This document shows positions 25,980 through 35,296 of a DNA stretch of 64,000 nucleotides, one piece after another. Origin of the DNA: Nostoc edaphicum CCNP1411 (GTDB lineage Bacteria; Cyanobacteriota; Cyanobacteriia; Cyanobacteriales; Nostocaceae). A model generated the notes under the pieces. The model was not told the DNA's origin and searched no databases. It saw only the letters and a program-made list of their open reading frames with translations. The translations under genes and the position numbers were made by a program. The stretch covers positions 4,836,001 through 4,900,000 of the forward strand of contig NZ_CP054698.1 in the NCBI RefSeq assembly GCF_014023275.1. The letters run 5' to 3'. Each line of letters begins with the position of its first letter. The first letter of the stretch is position 1.

Positions 25980-27215
25980 TTAAGATTGACTTAATATTAA
26001 AAACACTGTTTGCAATAAACCTATAACAAAACCCAGAACACCACCTAAAGTCACAATTGCCTGCAATTCATTTTTGACAATTCCCTCAATCGCATTTTCT
26101 AAATCAGCTGGTGAAGTTGATTTCACACGGTCAACTATCACTTCATCTATTGACAAAATTGGAATTACCTGTGCCACAATTGCTTCTAAATCTTTTTCCA
26201 AATATTTCTCTAAAATTAGAGCCAATTCTTGACTCATCACTTCTAAAGAAGTACTGACAACGGGTGAATTACTAAGACGATTCAGCAGTACTACAGCAAT
26301 ATTTTCCCAATCAACAGAATCAGTTAATCCTTGTAGAAAATCGCTACCACTGTTTTGCAGGTAATGGCGGACACTTTCGCGGGTGGTTTTTCGTAGTTGG
26401 CGCACCGTACCAATTGGCAAGTTTTGTAATGATAAATTTTGCAAGAATTTCCGAATGCGATCGCGCACCTGCAAATCTTGAGTCAATTCCTGCAAGCGAG
26501 TATTGGTAGCCTCCTTTTCATCCAAGCAAAAAGTCCGTAGCCGTGTAAGAGTGTTGCGTAAGCCAAACAAATTTGCTACTACCCAATAAGTCCCACTGGT
26601 TTTTTCGCGGAATCCTTCATCAATAATTTGAATCGTGCGATCGGTCAAAAAATCAACTATCGCTTGGCGCAGCAGATCCGGTGGTAAAACTACCTCCAAC
26701 AACCAATCAACAAGCCGCGTGGCTTGTTCTTCACTCAGTTGAAATTCCAGCAATATCTGGTCAAAAATCTGATTTATTTGCGCTTCTAAAAAGTCTTCAC
26801 GTCGCGCCAAAACCTTGAGTAAGCGTGGTAAGGATTCCCCTAGTAAATCCCGCAAAATTCCGGCTACAATTTTGGTACTTTTCTGGTTTTTATCTGTTTT
26901 GATTTGTTCAATCGCCAGCCGCAACAACCAGATAATTGCTGCTTGCACGCGTTCTGTCTGCAACAAACGCCGGGCCAGATTTTGCAACTCTTGTGGTGTC
27001 AGCAGTGACCCCATGATTGTATTGGAAATGTTCTTAGCTAGACGTTCCTGGTTGCGGGGAATCAATCCAGGGGTGAAGGGTACTCTTCGTCCAGCAATAT
27101 AAATTGCTCGGTAAGGACGGAACAACATTTTAATGGCTATATCATTTGTGAAATAGCCAATAATTCCACCCAGTACCGGGGGAGCGACATAAAACCAAAG
27201 ATGAAACCAGTCCAC
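25980..27215 (-). CDS. DUF445 family membrane protein
   Basis: A 411-residue protein with hydrophobic helices at both ends (about 5-25 and 388-408) and a long helical middle. The N-terminal [20 protein letters not shown], followed by [20 protein letters not shown], is diagnostic for DUF445 (YheB-like) proteins. The function of the family is not known. An AT-rich start region follows the repeat tract at 27216-27538. It is probably monocistronic. Confidence 0.9.
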   Translation of the reverse strand: MDWFHLWFYVAPPVLGGIIGYFTNDIAIKMLFRPYRAIYIAGRRVPFTPGLIPRNQERLAKNISNTIMGSLLTPQELQNLARRLLQTERVQAAIIWLLRLAIEQIKTDKNQKSTKIVAGILRDLLGESLPRLLKVLARREDFLEAQINQIFDQILLEFQLSEEQATRLVDWLLEVVLPPDLLRQAIVDFLTDRTIQIIDEGFREKTSGTYWVVANLFGLRNTLTRLRTFCLDEKEATNTRLQELTQDLQVRDRIRKFLQNLSLQNLPIGTVRQLRKTTRESVRHYLQNSGSDFLQGLTDSVDWENIAVVLLNRLSNSPVVSTSLEVMSQELALILEKYLEKDLEAIVAQVIPILSIDEVIVDRVKSTSPADLENAIEGIVKNELQAIVTLGGVLGFVIGLLQTVFLILSQS

Positions 27216-27538
27216 AGGATTTTGGATTTTGGATTTTGGATTTTGGATTCTAGATTAGAAATTAGGGATTGGGGATTGGTAATTGGCGGTTATTAGTTAT
27301 GATTTATTGAAAGCGACGGGAAACTCCATCCCCAGGTGTCTGTAGAGGGATAGTCGCCCCGTCGCTTGGGGCATTGGGCATTGGGCATTGGGCATTGGTA
27401 ACTTCTTCCCCATGCCCCATTCCCTATGCCCAAAAACTTCATCCCCTTGTGGGTGGAGTTTTTTATTTTTCCACTAACTACTAACGATTTTCCATTAGCC
27501 ATTACCGATTCCGCAGTCCCCAATCCAAAATCCCAAAT
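27216..27538. repeat. Repeat-filled gap between menG and the DUF445 gene
   Basis: No gene. It holds a tandem GGATTTT/TGGATTTTGGA tract (27220-27250), a GGGCATT heptamer array (about 27367-27398) and a complementary CCCCATGCCCCATTCCC tract downstream (about 27410-27430), which together can form hairpins. Confidence 0.7.
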
Positions 27539-28231
27539 CTAAAATTTGCTGACTACCAGCATTCCCATCATACCGTTCACAATGGGGTAGTGTGTGGCAA
27601 TAGCAAAACCAACTTGATGAGCTAACTCTATTTGCTCTTTGCCGATGGGAAAACGGTCTAAGCTGGGACTGATGTAAGCATATTCTTCTTTTAAGCCTAA
27701 ATAATTGGCAACTGGTACCACGAAACTGTCCAGATACAACTGCTGAAAAGCACGTAGCTGAGGATTGCTCGGTCGATGAAAGTCTAAAATTGCGGCTTTA
27801 GCACCCGGCTTCAAAACGCGGTGTAACTCTTGGAGACTGCGAGGAATATCTTTAACATTTCTTAAGCCATAGCCCATTGTTGCGGCATCAAATTGGTTAT
27901 CTTCAAAGGGTAAATTTAGCACATCGGCTTCTACCCAGGCGATCGCAGGTTGGGGATATTGCTTTTGGGAACGTAATGAAGCAGTTTCTAGCAGGTTTGG
28001 GGAAAAATCTACTCCATACACTTGTCCTGTCGCTCCCACGCGCCTCGCTAAACGTAAGGCTAAATCACCACTACCGCAACATAAATCTAATGCAGTATCA
28101 CCCGGTTTAACTGCACTCCATTTTACTGCCATTTCCTTCCAGATTCGATGCTGTCCCAGACTCAACCAATCGTTCAACTGGTCATAAACTGGAGCAATAC
28201 GGTTAAAAATGGACTGAATTTCGTTAGTCAT
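27539..28231 (-). CDS. menG: Demethylphylloquinone/demethylmenaquinone methyltransferase
   Basis: A 230-residue UbiE/MenG-type methyltransferase. Motif I is ALDLCCGSGDLALRLA (about 47-62), and the family signatures YDQLNDWLSLGQHRIWK and GYGLRNVKDIPRSLQELHRV are intact. In cyanobacteria this enzyme carries out the final ring methylation in phylloquinone synthesis for photosystem I. The ATG start at 28231 sits at the edge of a heptamer repeat array, so upstream control sequence must be in or beyond that array. Confidence 0.93.
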   Translation of the reverse strand: MTNEIQSIFNRIAPVYDQLNDWLSLGQHRIWKEMAVKWSAVKPGDTALDLCCGSGDLALRLARRVGATGQVYGVDFSPNLLETASLRSQKQYPQPAIAWVEADVLNLPFEDNQFDAATMGYGLRNVKDIPRSLQELHRVLKPGAKAAILDFHRPSNPQLRAFQQLYLDSFVVPVANYLGLKEEYAYISPSLDRFPIGKEQIELAHQVGFAIATHYPIVNGMMGMLVVSKF

Positions 28232-28298
28232 TAGTCATTGGTCATTGGACATGGGGCATTGGGCATTGGGCATTGGGCATTGGTTTTTGACTAATGAC
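28222..28298. repeat. STRR array overlapping the menG start
   Basis: TCATTAG/TCATTGG heptamers (from about 28227) are followed by GGGCATT heptamers (28255-28283) and inverse ATGACTA units. The array overlaps the menG start codon region (28229-28231). Confidence 0.8.
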
Positions 28299-28319
28299 TA
28301 ATGACAATTACACAATGGT

Positions 28320-29264
28320 TTAATGAGAGCGGCTACTAGTGAGAGCGATCGCTACCAGTTGCGCTGATAAATTAATTAGGGTTAATTCATCTTCCCGCAA
28401 AGTGCAGGGTTGTTTCCACTGTAGTGATAATACGCCCAAAAGCTCATTCCGGTAGCTAATCGGGATCACTAAATGTGCTTGCACACCCGTATTCCGATAG
28501 TGAATAGCATCAACTAATTTAGTGTCTTTAACTACATTTAAGGAGACTTGGATTTGCCCAGTGGCGATCGCTTCCCTTGTTAGTGGGTCTTCAGATAACC
28601 AATTTTCTATTGTACCTGTTTCGCTGTAAGTTCCTTGAGTCGCAACCAGAGTATTTCCATCTGTAAGTTGTAAAATACAGCCTTCTGCCCCAAAAGTCTC
28701 GCTCACAGCCCTAGCAATGGGAGCAAGAGTTTCCTCTAAGCTAGAAGCAGCTTGAGTTACCTGTACTAAAACACTCAGCAGCGCCATTTGAGCATGAGCA
28801 CGGCGTAATTCTTCTGTACGTTGCTTGAGCAAGTCGTAAGTTTCTGCTGCTCTTTGCACCACTGCCTTCAGTTCCCCTGGGTCCCAAGGCTTGGTGATAT
28901 ATTTGTAGACTTGCCCAGCATTAATCGCTTCTACCAAGTCTTCAATATCTGTAAATCCGGTGAGAATAATTCTCACCGTATCGGGAAACTGAGGTACAGT
29001 CTTACTGAGAAACTCAGTCCCTTTCATTTCTGGCATCCGTTGATCGGAGATAATCACCGCTACCTCCCCTTCTGTTGCCAAAACTTGTAGGGCGTTCACT
29101 CCACTATCAGCTTTCAGAACATTAAAGTCGCGTCGAAATGTGCGATAAAGCAGATCGAGATTATCTGGCTCATCGTCAACTACCAGGATTTTCAGCTTTT
29201 TTGGTCGTTCGAGAGTCATTACTTGATATTGGACTTTATCAATTTCGACACTGGGATTATCCAT
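28320..29264 (-). CDS. Response regulator with GAF domain
   Basis: A 314-residue protein. The receiver domain is at about 24-145, with acidic pocket Asp30/Asp31, phosphoacceptor Asp74 (ISDQRMPEMKG), Thr103 and Lys126. A coiled linker (about 140-165) and a GAF domain (about 170-310) follow. There is no output DNA-binding domain, so it probably acts through protein contacts or small-molecule sensing. Receiver sequence KYITKPWDP is typical of RpfG-like receivers, but no HD-GYP domain follows. An AAAGGA ribosome binding site supports the ATG at 29264. No partner kinase is adjacent. Confidence 0.88.
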   Translation of the reverse strand: MDNPSVEIDKVQYQVMTLERPKKLKILVVDDEPDNLDLLYRTFRRDFNVLKADSGVNALQVLATEGEVAVIISDQRMPEMKGTEFLSKTVPQFPDTVRIILTGFTDIEDLVEAINAGQVYKYITKPWDPGELKAVVQRAAETYDLLKQRTEELRRAHAQMALLSVLVQVTQAASSLEETLAPIARAVSETFGAEGCILQLTDGNTLVATQGTYSETGTIENWLSEDPLTREAIATGQIQVSLNVVKDTKLVDAIHYRNTGVQAHLVIPISYRNELLGVLSLQWKQPCTLREDELTLINLSAQLVAIALTSSRSH

Positions 29265-29605
29265 AAGATATTTCCTTTAAATATTCACACTCTTGTTATA
29301 TTCCATACCAAGTTTAGTTGAGAATAGCCGAAAATTGCCAAGGGTTTATACGGAGTTATTTTGCATCTTTTAAAACGCTAATAGTGAGCGCTACAGAGTA
29401 AATTTGCTGCGGAATTTTTTCCTTCTGCTTCCTGCCTCCCACCTCCTGCCTCAAAACCCGTAGCTTTGTACTTCATGTCAAAGAAAACTGCTGTAAGTTT
29501 CCACAGATGAACTTAAGGCAGTCTGTCTGGGTAGTTCATAGATTAGAATAAGACTTGCTCATGAGGTATTAACCAACCTCTCAAGTTGAAGCTTGCACTC
29601 CGATT
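29265..29605. promoter_or_regulatory. Divergent promoter region, response regulator / raf1
   Basis: No gene or strong repeat is visible. Promoters for both divergent genes must lie here, but no confident -10 or operator was identified. Confidence 0.4.
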
Positions 29606-30694
29606 ATGACTGATCTACCACCCAACGCTCAGAATCCCGAAGACAATGTTACTAACGATGTAGCACAAGAATTACTGCGAAGGCTGAGGCAAAAACAAGG
29701 CAACTGGGTGGAATGGGGAGGCGCGATCGCCTCGTTGCTAAAAATCGGTTATAACCCCCAAGAAATTTTTGAGGCAACTGGATTTGAGCCGATTCAACAA
29801 AATCAGGTGGTTGTTGGTTCTCAAGTTTACAATTCTTTAGAAAAGTTTGGAGTATCGGAAGCAACGCGATCGCACTACACCACACGTGGAAGTGATGTTT
29901 TATACGAACTGCGTTTGCTCACGCAAGAAGAACGCGCCGCCGCCGCCGAACTCATCTTCGTCCACAATGTTGATGCCGATGAGGCACGGGAAATAGCAAA
30001 AGCCCTGAAAGAGTTCTCTTATTACCGCACTTTACCAGAAGGGTTTTCTGCCCATCCTGGGGATGCCGTTGCTCACCAAGTTTGGAAGCTGGCACGCCAA
30101 AATGCAGATTTACAACAGCGATCGCGCCTGATCGCCAAAGGTTTGCGTTTTGCTCACACACCAGCAGCAAGGCAAAAAATTGAACAACTACTGACTGATT
30201 TTACTACCGTTCCCCAGCGTCCAGCGCCAATTTTACCCTTTTACCGACTGGAGTTTGAAGAACAATTACCCCGAATCTTGCCCGTAGTCGGTGAGTTGCC
30301 ATTGTCACGGCAAGACTTACAAGCTGTGCCTATACTCACAGAAATTGAACCATTTCGCCTAGTCAAGTTTTCTGGAGAACAAGCTTGGATACCTTTACCA
30401 GGTTGGCAAGTGCTGTTAGCGGCAGAAGATCCAGTAGTGATTTTAGCGAATAGCGATCGCTTCCCCATCCAAACCCAAAGCCAAATAGGGCCAGTTGTAG
30501 TAGTGATAGATCGTGCCCAACGAGAATGGGATGCCTCCAGCTACTTTGTTGTTGAAAATGGTGATGAATTAGATTTTCAGTGGTTTGAAACTGAACCAGA
30601 AATTCCCTTATTAGGACAAATTATCATTATTGTTCGTCCTAAGAAAATTCTAGATGAAGAATTAACTAAGGATTCTTGGCAGATTGATGAATAA
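29606..30694 (+). CDS. raf1: RuBisCO accumulation factor 1
   Basis: A 362-residue Raf1, the dimeric chaperone that binds RbcL after chaperonin folding and promotes assembly of the L8 core. The N-terminal helical domain (AQELLRRLRQKQGNWVEWGG, QEIFEATGFEP) and the C-terminal beta-domain (ILPFYRLEFEEQLPRILPVV) match cyanobacterial Raf1. Length is normal. The gene is not near rbcLXS in this window. Confidence 0.92.
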   Translation: MTDLPPNAQNPEDNVTNDVAQELLRRLRQKQGNWVEWGGAIASLLKIGYNPQEIFEATGFEPIQQNQVVVGSQVYNSLEKFGVSEATRSHYTTRGSDVLYELRLLTQEERAAAAELIFVHNVDADEAREIAKALKEFSYYRTLPEGFSAHPGDAVAHQVWKLARQNADLQQRSRLIAKGLRFAHTPAARQKIEQLLTDFTTVPQRPAPILPFYRLEFEEQLPRILPVVGELPLSRQDLQAVPILTEIEPFRLVKFSGEQAWIPLPGWQVLLAAEDPVVILANSDRFPIQTQSQIGPVVVVIDRAQREWDASSYFVVENGDELDFQWFETEPEIPLLGQIIIIVRPKKILDEELTKDSWQIDE

Positions 30695-31083
30695 TTTCAA
30701 TTTTCAAGAGGACTAACTCCGTGATGTGATTTGGCAAAAGGGACTGGGGATTAGGGATTGGGGACTGGGTGTAAAATCGAAAAATTATGGTGCTTGCTCT
30801 TACCCACCACCAAATTTTAAAAAACAATTCCTGATACCCATTACCCAGTACCGGAGCGGCGAGGAGTTGATATCCTCCAATAGTGCATAGGAAATGGGGC
30901 ATTAGTTGAATTTTATCTTTGGCCAATGTCGCCAGTTGCTTTAACTCTATTAACTAGAGCAAGCCACTGGCTCCCCAATGCCCTACTTCAACTCTTTATT
31001 TTTCATTGTTCTATTAATTTGTGTAAGTCCAGATTTTGAGGGATGATCACATGCTCTGAACAGTTACTAAGTACCAACATTAA

Positions 31084-31105
31084 GAGAAAAAATTCTCATT
31101 TTTTC
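31084..31105 (+). terminator. Terminator-like hairpin
   Basis: GAGAA (31084-31088) pairs with TTCTC (31093-31097), with an A-rich loop, followed by ATTTTTT. The stem is short, so strength is doubtful. Confidence 0.4.
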
Positions 31106-31197
31106 AGCCTAAAATGTATAAACTATAATTTATATTGCAAAATTTAAATAAATTTTCAAACCATTTTAATTGCTCAAAAAATGCATCATTAGAGCAA

Positions 31198-31225
31198 AAT
31201 ACTTAAGAAATTAAGTATTTTTTTT
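31198..31225 (+). terminator. Terminator-like hairpin with long T-run
   Basis: AATACTTA pairs with TAAGTATT across a 6-base loop, followed directly by a run of T residues. There is no coding gene immediately upstream on the plus strand; it could end a small RNA or a long raf1 transcript. Confidence 0.5.
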
Positions 31226-31467
31226 GTTATTTTAACTTTTCCTGTATCTTCTTTTATTACCACAATTATTGAGTAAAAAACAAATTCCTATTTTTTTCGA
31301 TTTAGTTTCTTAAAGAATTCAGAAGTCAGAATCAATTAGTCAGGGATTCAGGGGAAATTTGATGGGCATGAAATAAACCCAGAGATTCCCTGTTGATTAT
31401 GTCATGACTCAAGCATTGTCCAACGTAGCGATCGCTCATTTGTAGCTGAACAAGGAGTTTTCCAAAA

Positions 31468-32241
31468 ATGTCTCTAACTAAACGTTGTTTGGCCGAATTT
31501 ATTGGCACATTCTGGCTTGTTTTAGGTGGTTGTGGTAGTGCTGTTATAGCCGCAGCCTACACAGCTGATGCTGCAAAAATCAGCGAAAGTACTTCCTTTC
31601 CATTGGGTATTGGATTGGTTGGTGTATCTTTGGCATTCGGGCTTACCGTCCTCACAGGGGCTTATGCTCTTGGTCATATTTCTGGTGGGCATTTCAATCC
31701 AGCTGTTTCCTTTGGATTGTGGGCAGGTAAGCGCTTTCCGGGATCTGACTTATTACCTTACATTGCCTCTCAAGTAATCGGTGCAGTTGTTGGTGCGGGC
31801 ATTATTTATCTGATTGCTAGTGGCAAAACTGGATTTGCCCTGACTGGCTCCAACCCATTGGCTACCAACGGCTATGGTACTCATTCTCCAGGTGGTTACA
31901 CGCTGTTTGCTTGCTTTATTAGTGAAGTTGTGATGACTTTCATGTTTCTGCTGATTATTCTGGGTGTGACTGATAGCCGCGCTCCTAAAGGATTTGCACC
32001 ATTGGCAATTGGTTTTGGACTCACCTTGATTCACCTAATTAGCATTCCTGTAACCAACACCTCGGTTAATCCCGCCCGTAGTACGGGAGTTGCTATATTT
32101 GCAGGCGCAGGACTCTTTTCCCAAGTCTGGCTGTTCTGGATAGCTCCGATTTTAGGAGCTATTTTAGCAGGATGGTTGTATGTAGCCGTCTTTAGTGAAT
32201 CAACTGTGGATGAACGGCAAACTATCAAAGAGCTAGTCTAA
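31468..32241 (+). CDS. aqpZ: Aquaporin Z
   Basis: A 257-residue six-helix major intrinsic protein. Both NPA boxes are intact (77-79, HFNPAVS; 201-203, SVNPARS). The aromatic/arginine filter residues His189, Thr198 and Arg204 keep the E. coli AqpZ spacing, indicating a water-selective rather than glycerol channel. An insertion at residues 30-45 ([14 protein letters not shown]) lengthens the first external loop. Ribosome binding site AGGAG. It is located in the cytoplasmic membrane. Confidence 0.95.
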   Translation: MSLTKRCLAEFIGTFWLVLGGCGSAVIAAAYTADAAKISESTSFPLGIGLVGVSLAFGLTVLTGAYALGHISGGHFNPAVSFGLWAGKRFPGSDLLPYIASQVIGAVVGAGIIYLIASGKTGFALTGSNPLATNGYGTHSPGGYTLFACFISEVVMTFMFLLIILGVTDSRAPKGFAPLAIGFGLTLIHLISIPVTNTSVNPARSTGVAIFAGAGLFSQVWLFWIAPILGAILAGWLYVAVFSESTVDERQTIKELV

Positions 32242-32369
32242 GATTCATTTTCTAGTAATTGTTTGTAGTTTGCACTTTAGCAAAGACAGCGCACACTACA
32301 AACCTATCAAATCAAATTTGACAGACTACCGTAGCAATCTGATTTGATTTGCTCTCCACCGCGAGACTT

Positions 32370-32408
32370 AGATCCCTGATTTCTTAAAAAGAAGTCGGGG
32401 ATCTTTTT
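32370..32408 (+). terminator. aqpZ terminator
   Basis: AGATCCCTGATTTCTT pairs with AAGAAGTCGGGGATCT (up to 32404) with mismatches, followed by TTTTT. It belongs to the same hairpin family as 21881-21913. Confidence 0.7.
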
Positions 32409-32462
32409 GTTCATAACTCATTTAGGATTGCTATATCAGCAATCTAGTAATTTGGAATTCTT

Positions 32463-32655
32463 GAAGAAGAATTCAGAAGTCAGAATTCAGGAGTCAGAAT
32501 CAATCAGTCGCGGGTCTGAATCCCCGACTGATTGAAGACCACCAAATCTACGATTTAGTGGGGGTGCAAAAACGCCGATTATTCATCCGCCAGTCGTACA
32601 GAATTCATTCTGAATTCTGACTCCTGACTCCTGACTCCTGAATTCTGTTCGATAA
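32463..32655. mobile_element. MITE-like element, GAATTCAGGAGTCAGAAT family (copy B)
   Basis: Terminal inverted arms of GAATTCAGGAGTCAGAAT type enclose AATCAGTCG, a hairpin CACCAAATC...GATTTAGTG, then GGGGTGCAAAAACGCCG and TTATTCATCCGCCAGTC. The same order occurs at 41629-41853, so this is a discrete element of about 190-225 bp. There is no open frame. It fills most of the aqpZ-helicase gap. Confidence 0.75.
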
Positions 32656-32715
32656 ATCACCTAAAATTATTCATATCTGCGGTTTTAGAATTAAATCCTA
32701 AATCTAAAATTTTAT

Positions 32716-35166
32716 ATGTCTGACTCTAAATTTACTGCTCCTGTGGCTCAAGAATTACTCCACTCACAATTGTTGGAGCGATCGCTTGTTCCTTCTTTAC
32801 AAGAGAAGATTCTCGAAATCCGCAACAGTTTACGCCCAGGACAGCAGCAAATGGCTGACTGGCAATCTGGCCCTTTGGCGATTTCCGCCGTTCCTGGTGC
32901 AGGAAAATCTACGGGTATGGCGGCGGCGGCAGCGATCGCGATCGCACGACAGTATGAACGTTCATCCTCACGCCGTCAATTGGTAGTCGTTACTTTTACT
33001 CGCTCTGCTGCTGCCAATATTAAAGCCAAGATTCGTAAATTCTTACGAGATGATTTATCTTTACCCCAGATGGGCTTTTTTGTCTATACCTTACATGGTC
33101 TAGCGTTAAACATTGCCAGCCGCCATTCTGATTTGTCGGGTTTGCAGTTAGAAAATGTCACATTAATTACACCAACCCAAAGTCATCGCTTTATCAGAAC
33201 TGCTGTAGAACAATGGATTGGAAATAATCAAGATAGATATTTGCGGTTATTAGAAGGTCATCAATTTGACGGAGAAGAGACAGAAAGGTTACGTCGTCAA
33301 TCGGTGCTGCGAACAGAAGTCTTGCCAGAATTAGCGAATACGGTAATTCATGAAGCCAAAAGTTCTGGAATATCGCCAGAATTGTTGCGGGAGTGGAGTC
33401 AACAAACCACAGACGAATATGCAATTTTGAGTGTAGCGGCGGGATTGTATGAGCAATATCAAAACTTAATGCGATCGCGTGACTTCATTGATTACGACGA
33501 TATGATTTTAGCCGCACTGCGCGTTTTAGAAAATGACAGCGCCCGTCGCATCGAGCAAAACCAAGTATTCGCCGTCTTTGAAGACGAAGCCCAAGATTCT
33601 AGCCCGCTTCAAACGCAGTTATTAGAAATTTTGGCAAGTGATGGGGGAGATGAGGCAGGGGGCAGGGGGCAGGGGGCAGGGGGCAGGGAGAGAATAATAA
33701 CTCCTCAATCATCAGTCATCAGTCATCAGTCAATACTCAACTTAGTACGCGTCGGTGATCCCAACCAGGCGATTAACTCTACCTTTACTCCAGCCGATCC
33801 GATTTATTTTCGCCAATTTTGCGAAGAGTGCGATCGCATTGAGCGATTGGCAACGATGGATCAAGCTGGTCGCAGTACTAGAATTATCATTGAAGCGGCT
33901 AACTTTGCCCTCAAGTGGATCAATAATCAGTGGTTAGCAAAAACCAATAACGGACAACAGATTCCTGACAACCGACAAGTCCCATTTCGCTTACAGACAA
34001 TTCGCCCTGTTAATGCTGGTGATCCGCAAACTAACGCCAACCCCGCACCAGTAGGACGAGGACTAGAACTTTATACACCGCGTGATATTCATCACACCGT
34101 TGAATTGTTATCTCAAAGGGTGATTGAGTTATTTGGCGAAGACCCAACAAAAAATAGTGCAGCGATTTTAGTCAGAGAAAATCGCCAAGGACGCTGGCTA
34201 GGAGAGGCTTTAGCACCTGTGTGCAAAGAGCATAATATTACACTTTACGATGTGGGAGAACGTGATCGCCGTTCCCATGTCCCCCAAGAAATTTTGGCAT
34301 TATTGCAATTTTGCGATCGCCCCCACTCCCCCGATTATCTCAAAGCCGCCCTAGAAGCTTTAGTACAGCGTCAGTTAATTCCTACCCAAGACCTCAACGC
34401 CCTTGCTAGTCTGCCAGAAGAATTTTTGTATCCTAGTCCACTAGCAGCACCCCAATCAGAAACAGTACAAAAAGCTGCCCGTTTGTGTCGTAATTTACTT
34501 CGCGCTCGCTTAGAACTGCCTCTTTATCAGCTAATTTCCTTTCTCGCCTTGACCTTAAATTACGACCAAGCAGAATTGGCAACTGCTGACAAACTCGCAG
34601 AACGGGTTAACCAGCAGATAGCTGGCAATAGTTCAATGAGTGGGATGCTTTCAGCCTTAAGTGAAATCGTCAGTTCTGAACGGTTTGAACCAGTGGAAAC
34701 CGAGGATTCGGAAGAACGTTACACTCGTCGCGGTCAACTGACGATTATTACCATGCACAAAGCCAAAGGGCTGGATTGGGACTATGTGTTTCTTCCCTTT
34801 CTCCATGAAAACTTGATTCCTGGCAGATTTTGGGTTCCTCCCCAAAGCCAATTCTTAGGCGACTTTACCTTATCAGAAGTAGCCCGCGCTCAAATTCGCG
34901 CTACTCTCCACGAAGAATCTACCATACCGGACGTTAGTCAAGCATGGGAGGTGGCAAAGAATTTGAAAACATCTGAAGAATATCGTTTACTTTATGTTGC
35001 CATGACACGAGCGAAACTTCTGTTGTGGATGTCTGCGGCGCAGAAAGCGCCCTTTACTTGGAGTAAACCAGATAATTTACAAGAACAAGCGCCTTGTCCC
35101 GTGTTTCCGGCATTAAAACGCCAGTTTCCTGAATGTGTGATGAATTTAGCGGCAATGATCAAATAG
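32716..35166 (+). CDS. UvrD/PcrA-like ATP-dependent DNA helicase with repeat-derived insertion
   Basis: An 816-residue superfamily 1 helicase. Motif I is AVPGAGKST (58-66), motif Ia TFTRSAAANIKAKI, motif II VFEDEAQDSSPLQ, motif III VRVGDPNQAIN, motif V ITMHKAKGLDWDYVFLP and motif VI LLYVAMTRAK. About 30 residues between motifs II and III (GGDEAGGRGQGAGGRERIIT and onward) are encoded by tandem heptamers: five GGCAGGG (33654-33688) and three TCATCAG (33709-33729). This is in-frame intergenic-type repeat DNA. All helicase motifs are intact, so the protein is probably active. Divergent N-terminal region (1-50). It may act in repair or recombination. Confidence 0.9.
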   Translation: MSDSKFTAPVAQELLHSQLLERSLVPSLQEKILEIRNSLRPGQQQMADWQSGPLAISAVPGAGKSTGMAAAAAIAIARQYERSSSRRQLVVVTFTRSAAANIKAKIRKFLRDDLSLPQMGFFVYTLHGLALNIASRHSDLSGLQLENVTLITPTQSHRFIRTAVEQWIGNNQDRYLRLLEGHQFDGEETERLRRQSVLRTEVLPELANTVIHEAKSSGISPELLREWSQQTTDEYAILSVAAGLYEQYQNLMRSRDFIDYDDMILAALRVLENDSARRIEQNQVFAVFEDEAQDSSPLQTQLLEILASDGGDEAGGRGQGAGGRERIITPQSSVISHQSILNLVRVGDPNQAINSTFTPADPIYFRQFCEECDRIERLATMDQAGRSTRIIIEAANFALKWINNQWLAKTNNGQQIPDNRQVPFRLQTIRPVNAGDPQTNANPAPVGRGLELYTPRDIHHTVELLSQRVIELFGEDPTKNSAAILVRENRQGRWLGEALAPVCKEHNITLYDVGERDRRSHVPQEILALLQFCDRPHSPDYLKAALEALVQRQLIPTQDLNALASLPEEFLYPSPLAAPQSETVQKAARLCRNLLRARLELPLYQLISFLALTLNYDQAELATADKLAERVNQQIAGNSSMSGMLSALSEIVSSERFEPVETEDSEERYTRRGQLTIITMHKAKGLDWDYVFLPFLHENLIPGRFWVPPQSQFLGDFTLSEVARAQIRATLHEESTIPDVSQAWEVAKNLKTSEEYRLLYVAMTRAKLLLWMSAAQKAPFTWSKPDNLQEQAPCPVFPALKRQFPECVMNLAAMIK
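33645..33735. repeat. STRR insertion inside the helicase gene
   Basis: Five tandem GGCAGGG units then three TCATCAG units, kept in frame within the coding sequence between helicase motifs II and III. Such arrays are otherwise intergenic in this window. Confidence 0.85.
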
Positions 35167-35167
35167 G

Positions 35168-35205
35168 GATTGGGCATGGGGCATTGGGCATTGGGCATTG
35201 GGAAG
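35168..35205. repeat. GGGCATT heptamer array
   Basis: Tandem GGGCATG/GGGCATT units directly after the helicase stop codon. Confidence 0.85.
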
Positions 35206-35296
35206 AAATCTTTGGTGTTCCTCTTGTCCCCACTTGTTACAAAGAAACTGAATTGAGAGTGCAACGTCAAACAAACTGTTCAATTTAAAAAAATAT

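Larger units (their letters stand above)
30695..31467. other. 773-bp intergenic region with two terminator-like hairpins
   Basis: No protein gene seen. It includes STRR-like GGGGATTAGGGATTGGGGA sequence (about 30743-30768), a very AT-rich middle, and two hairpins with T-runs at 31084-31105 and 31198-31225. Two intrinsic-terminator-like structures without an upstream gene on this strand raise the possibility of a small RNA. The aqpZ leader, with AGGAG 10 bases before the ATG, forms the right end. Confidence 0.45.
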
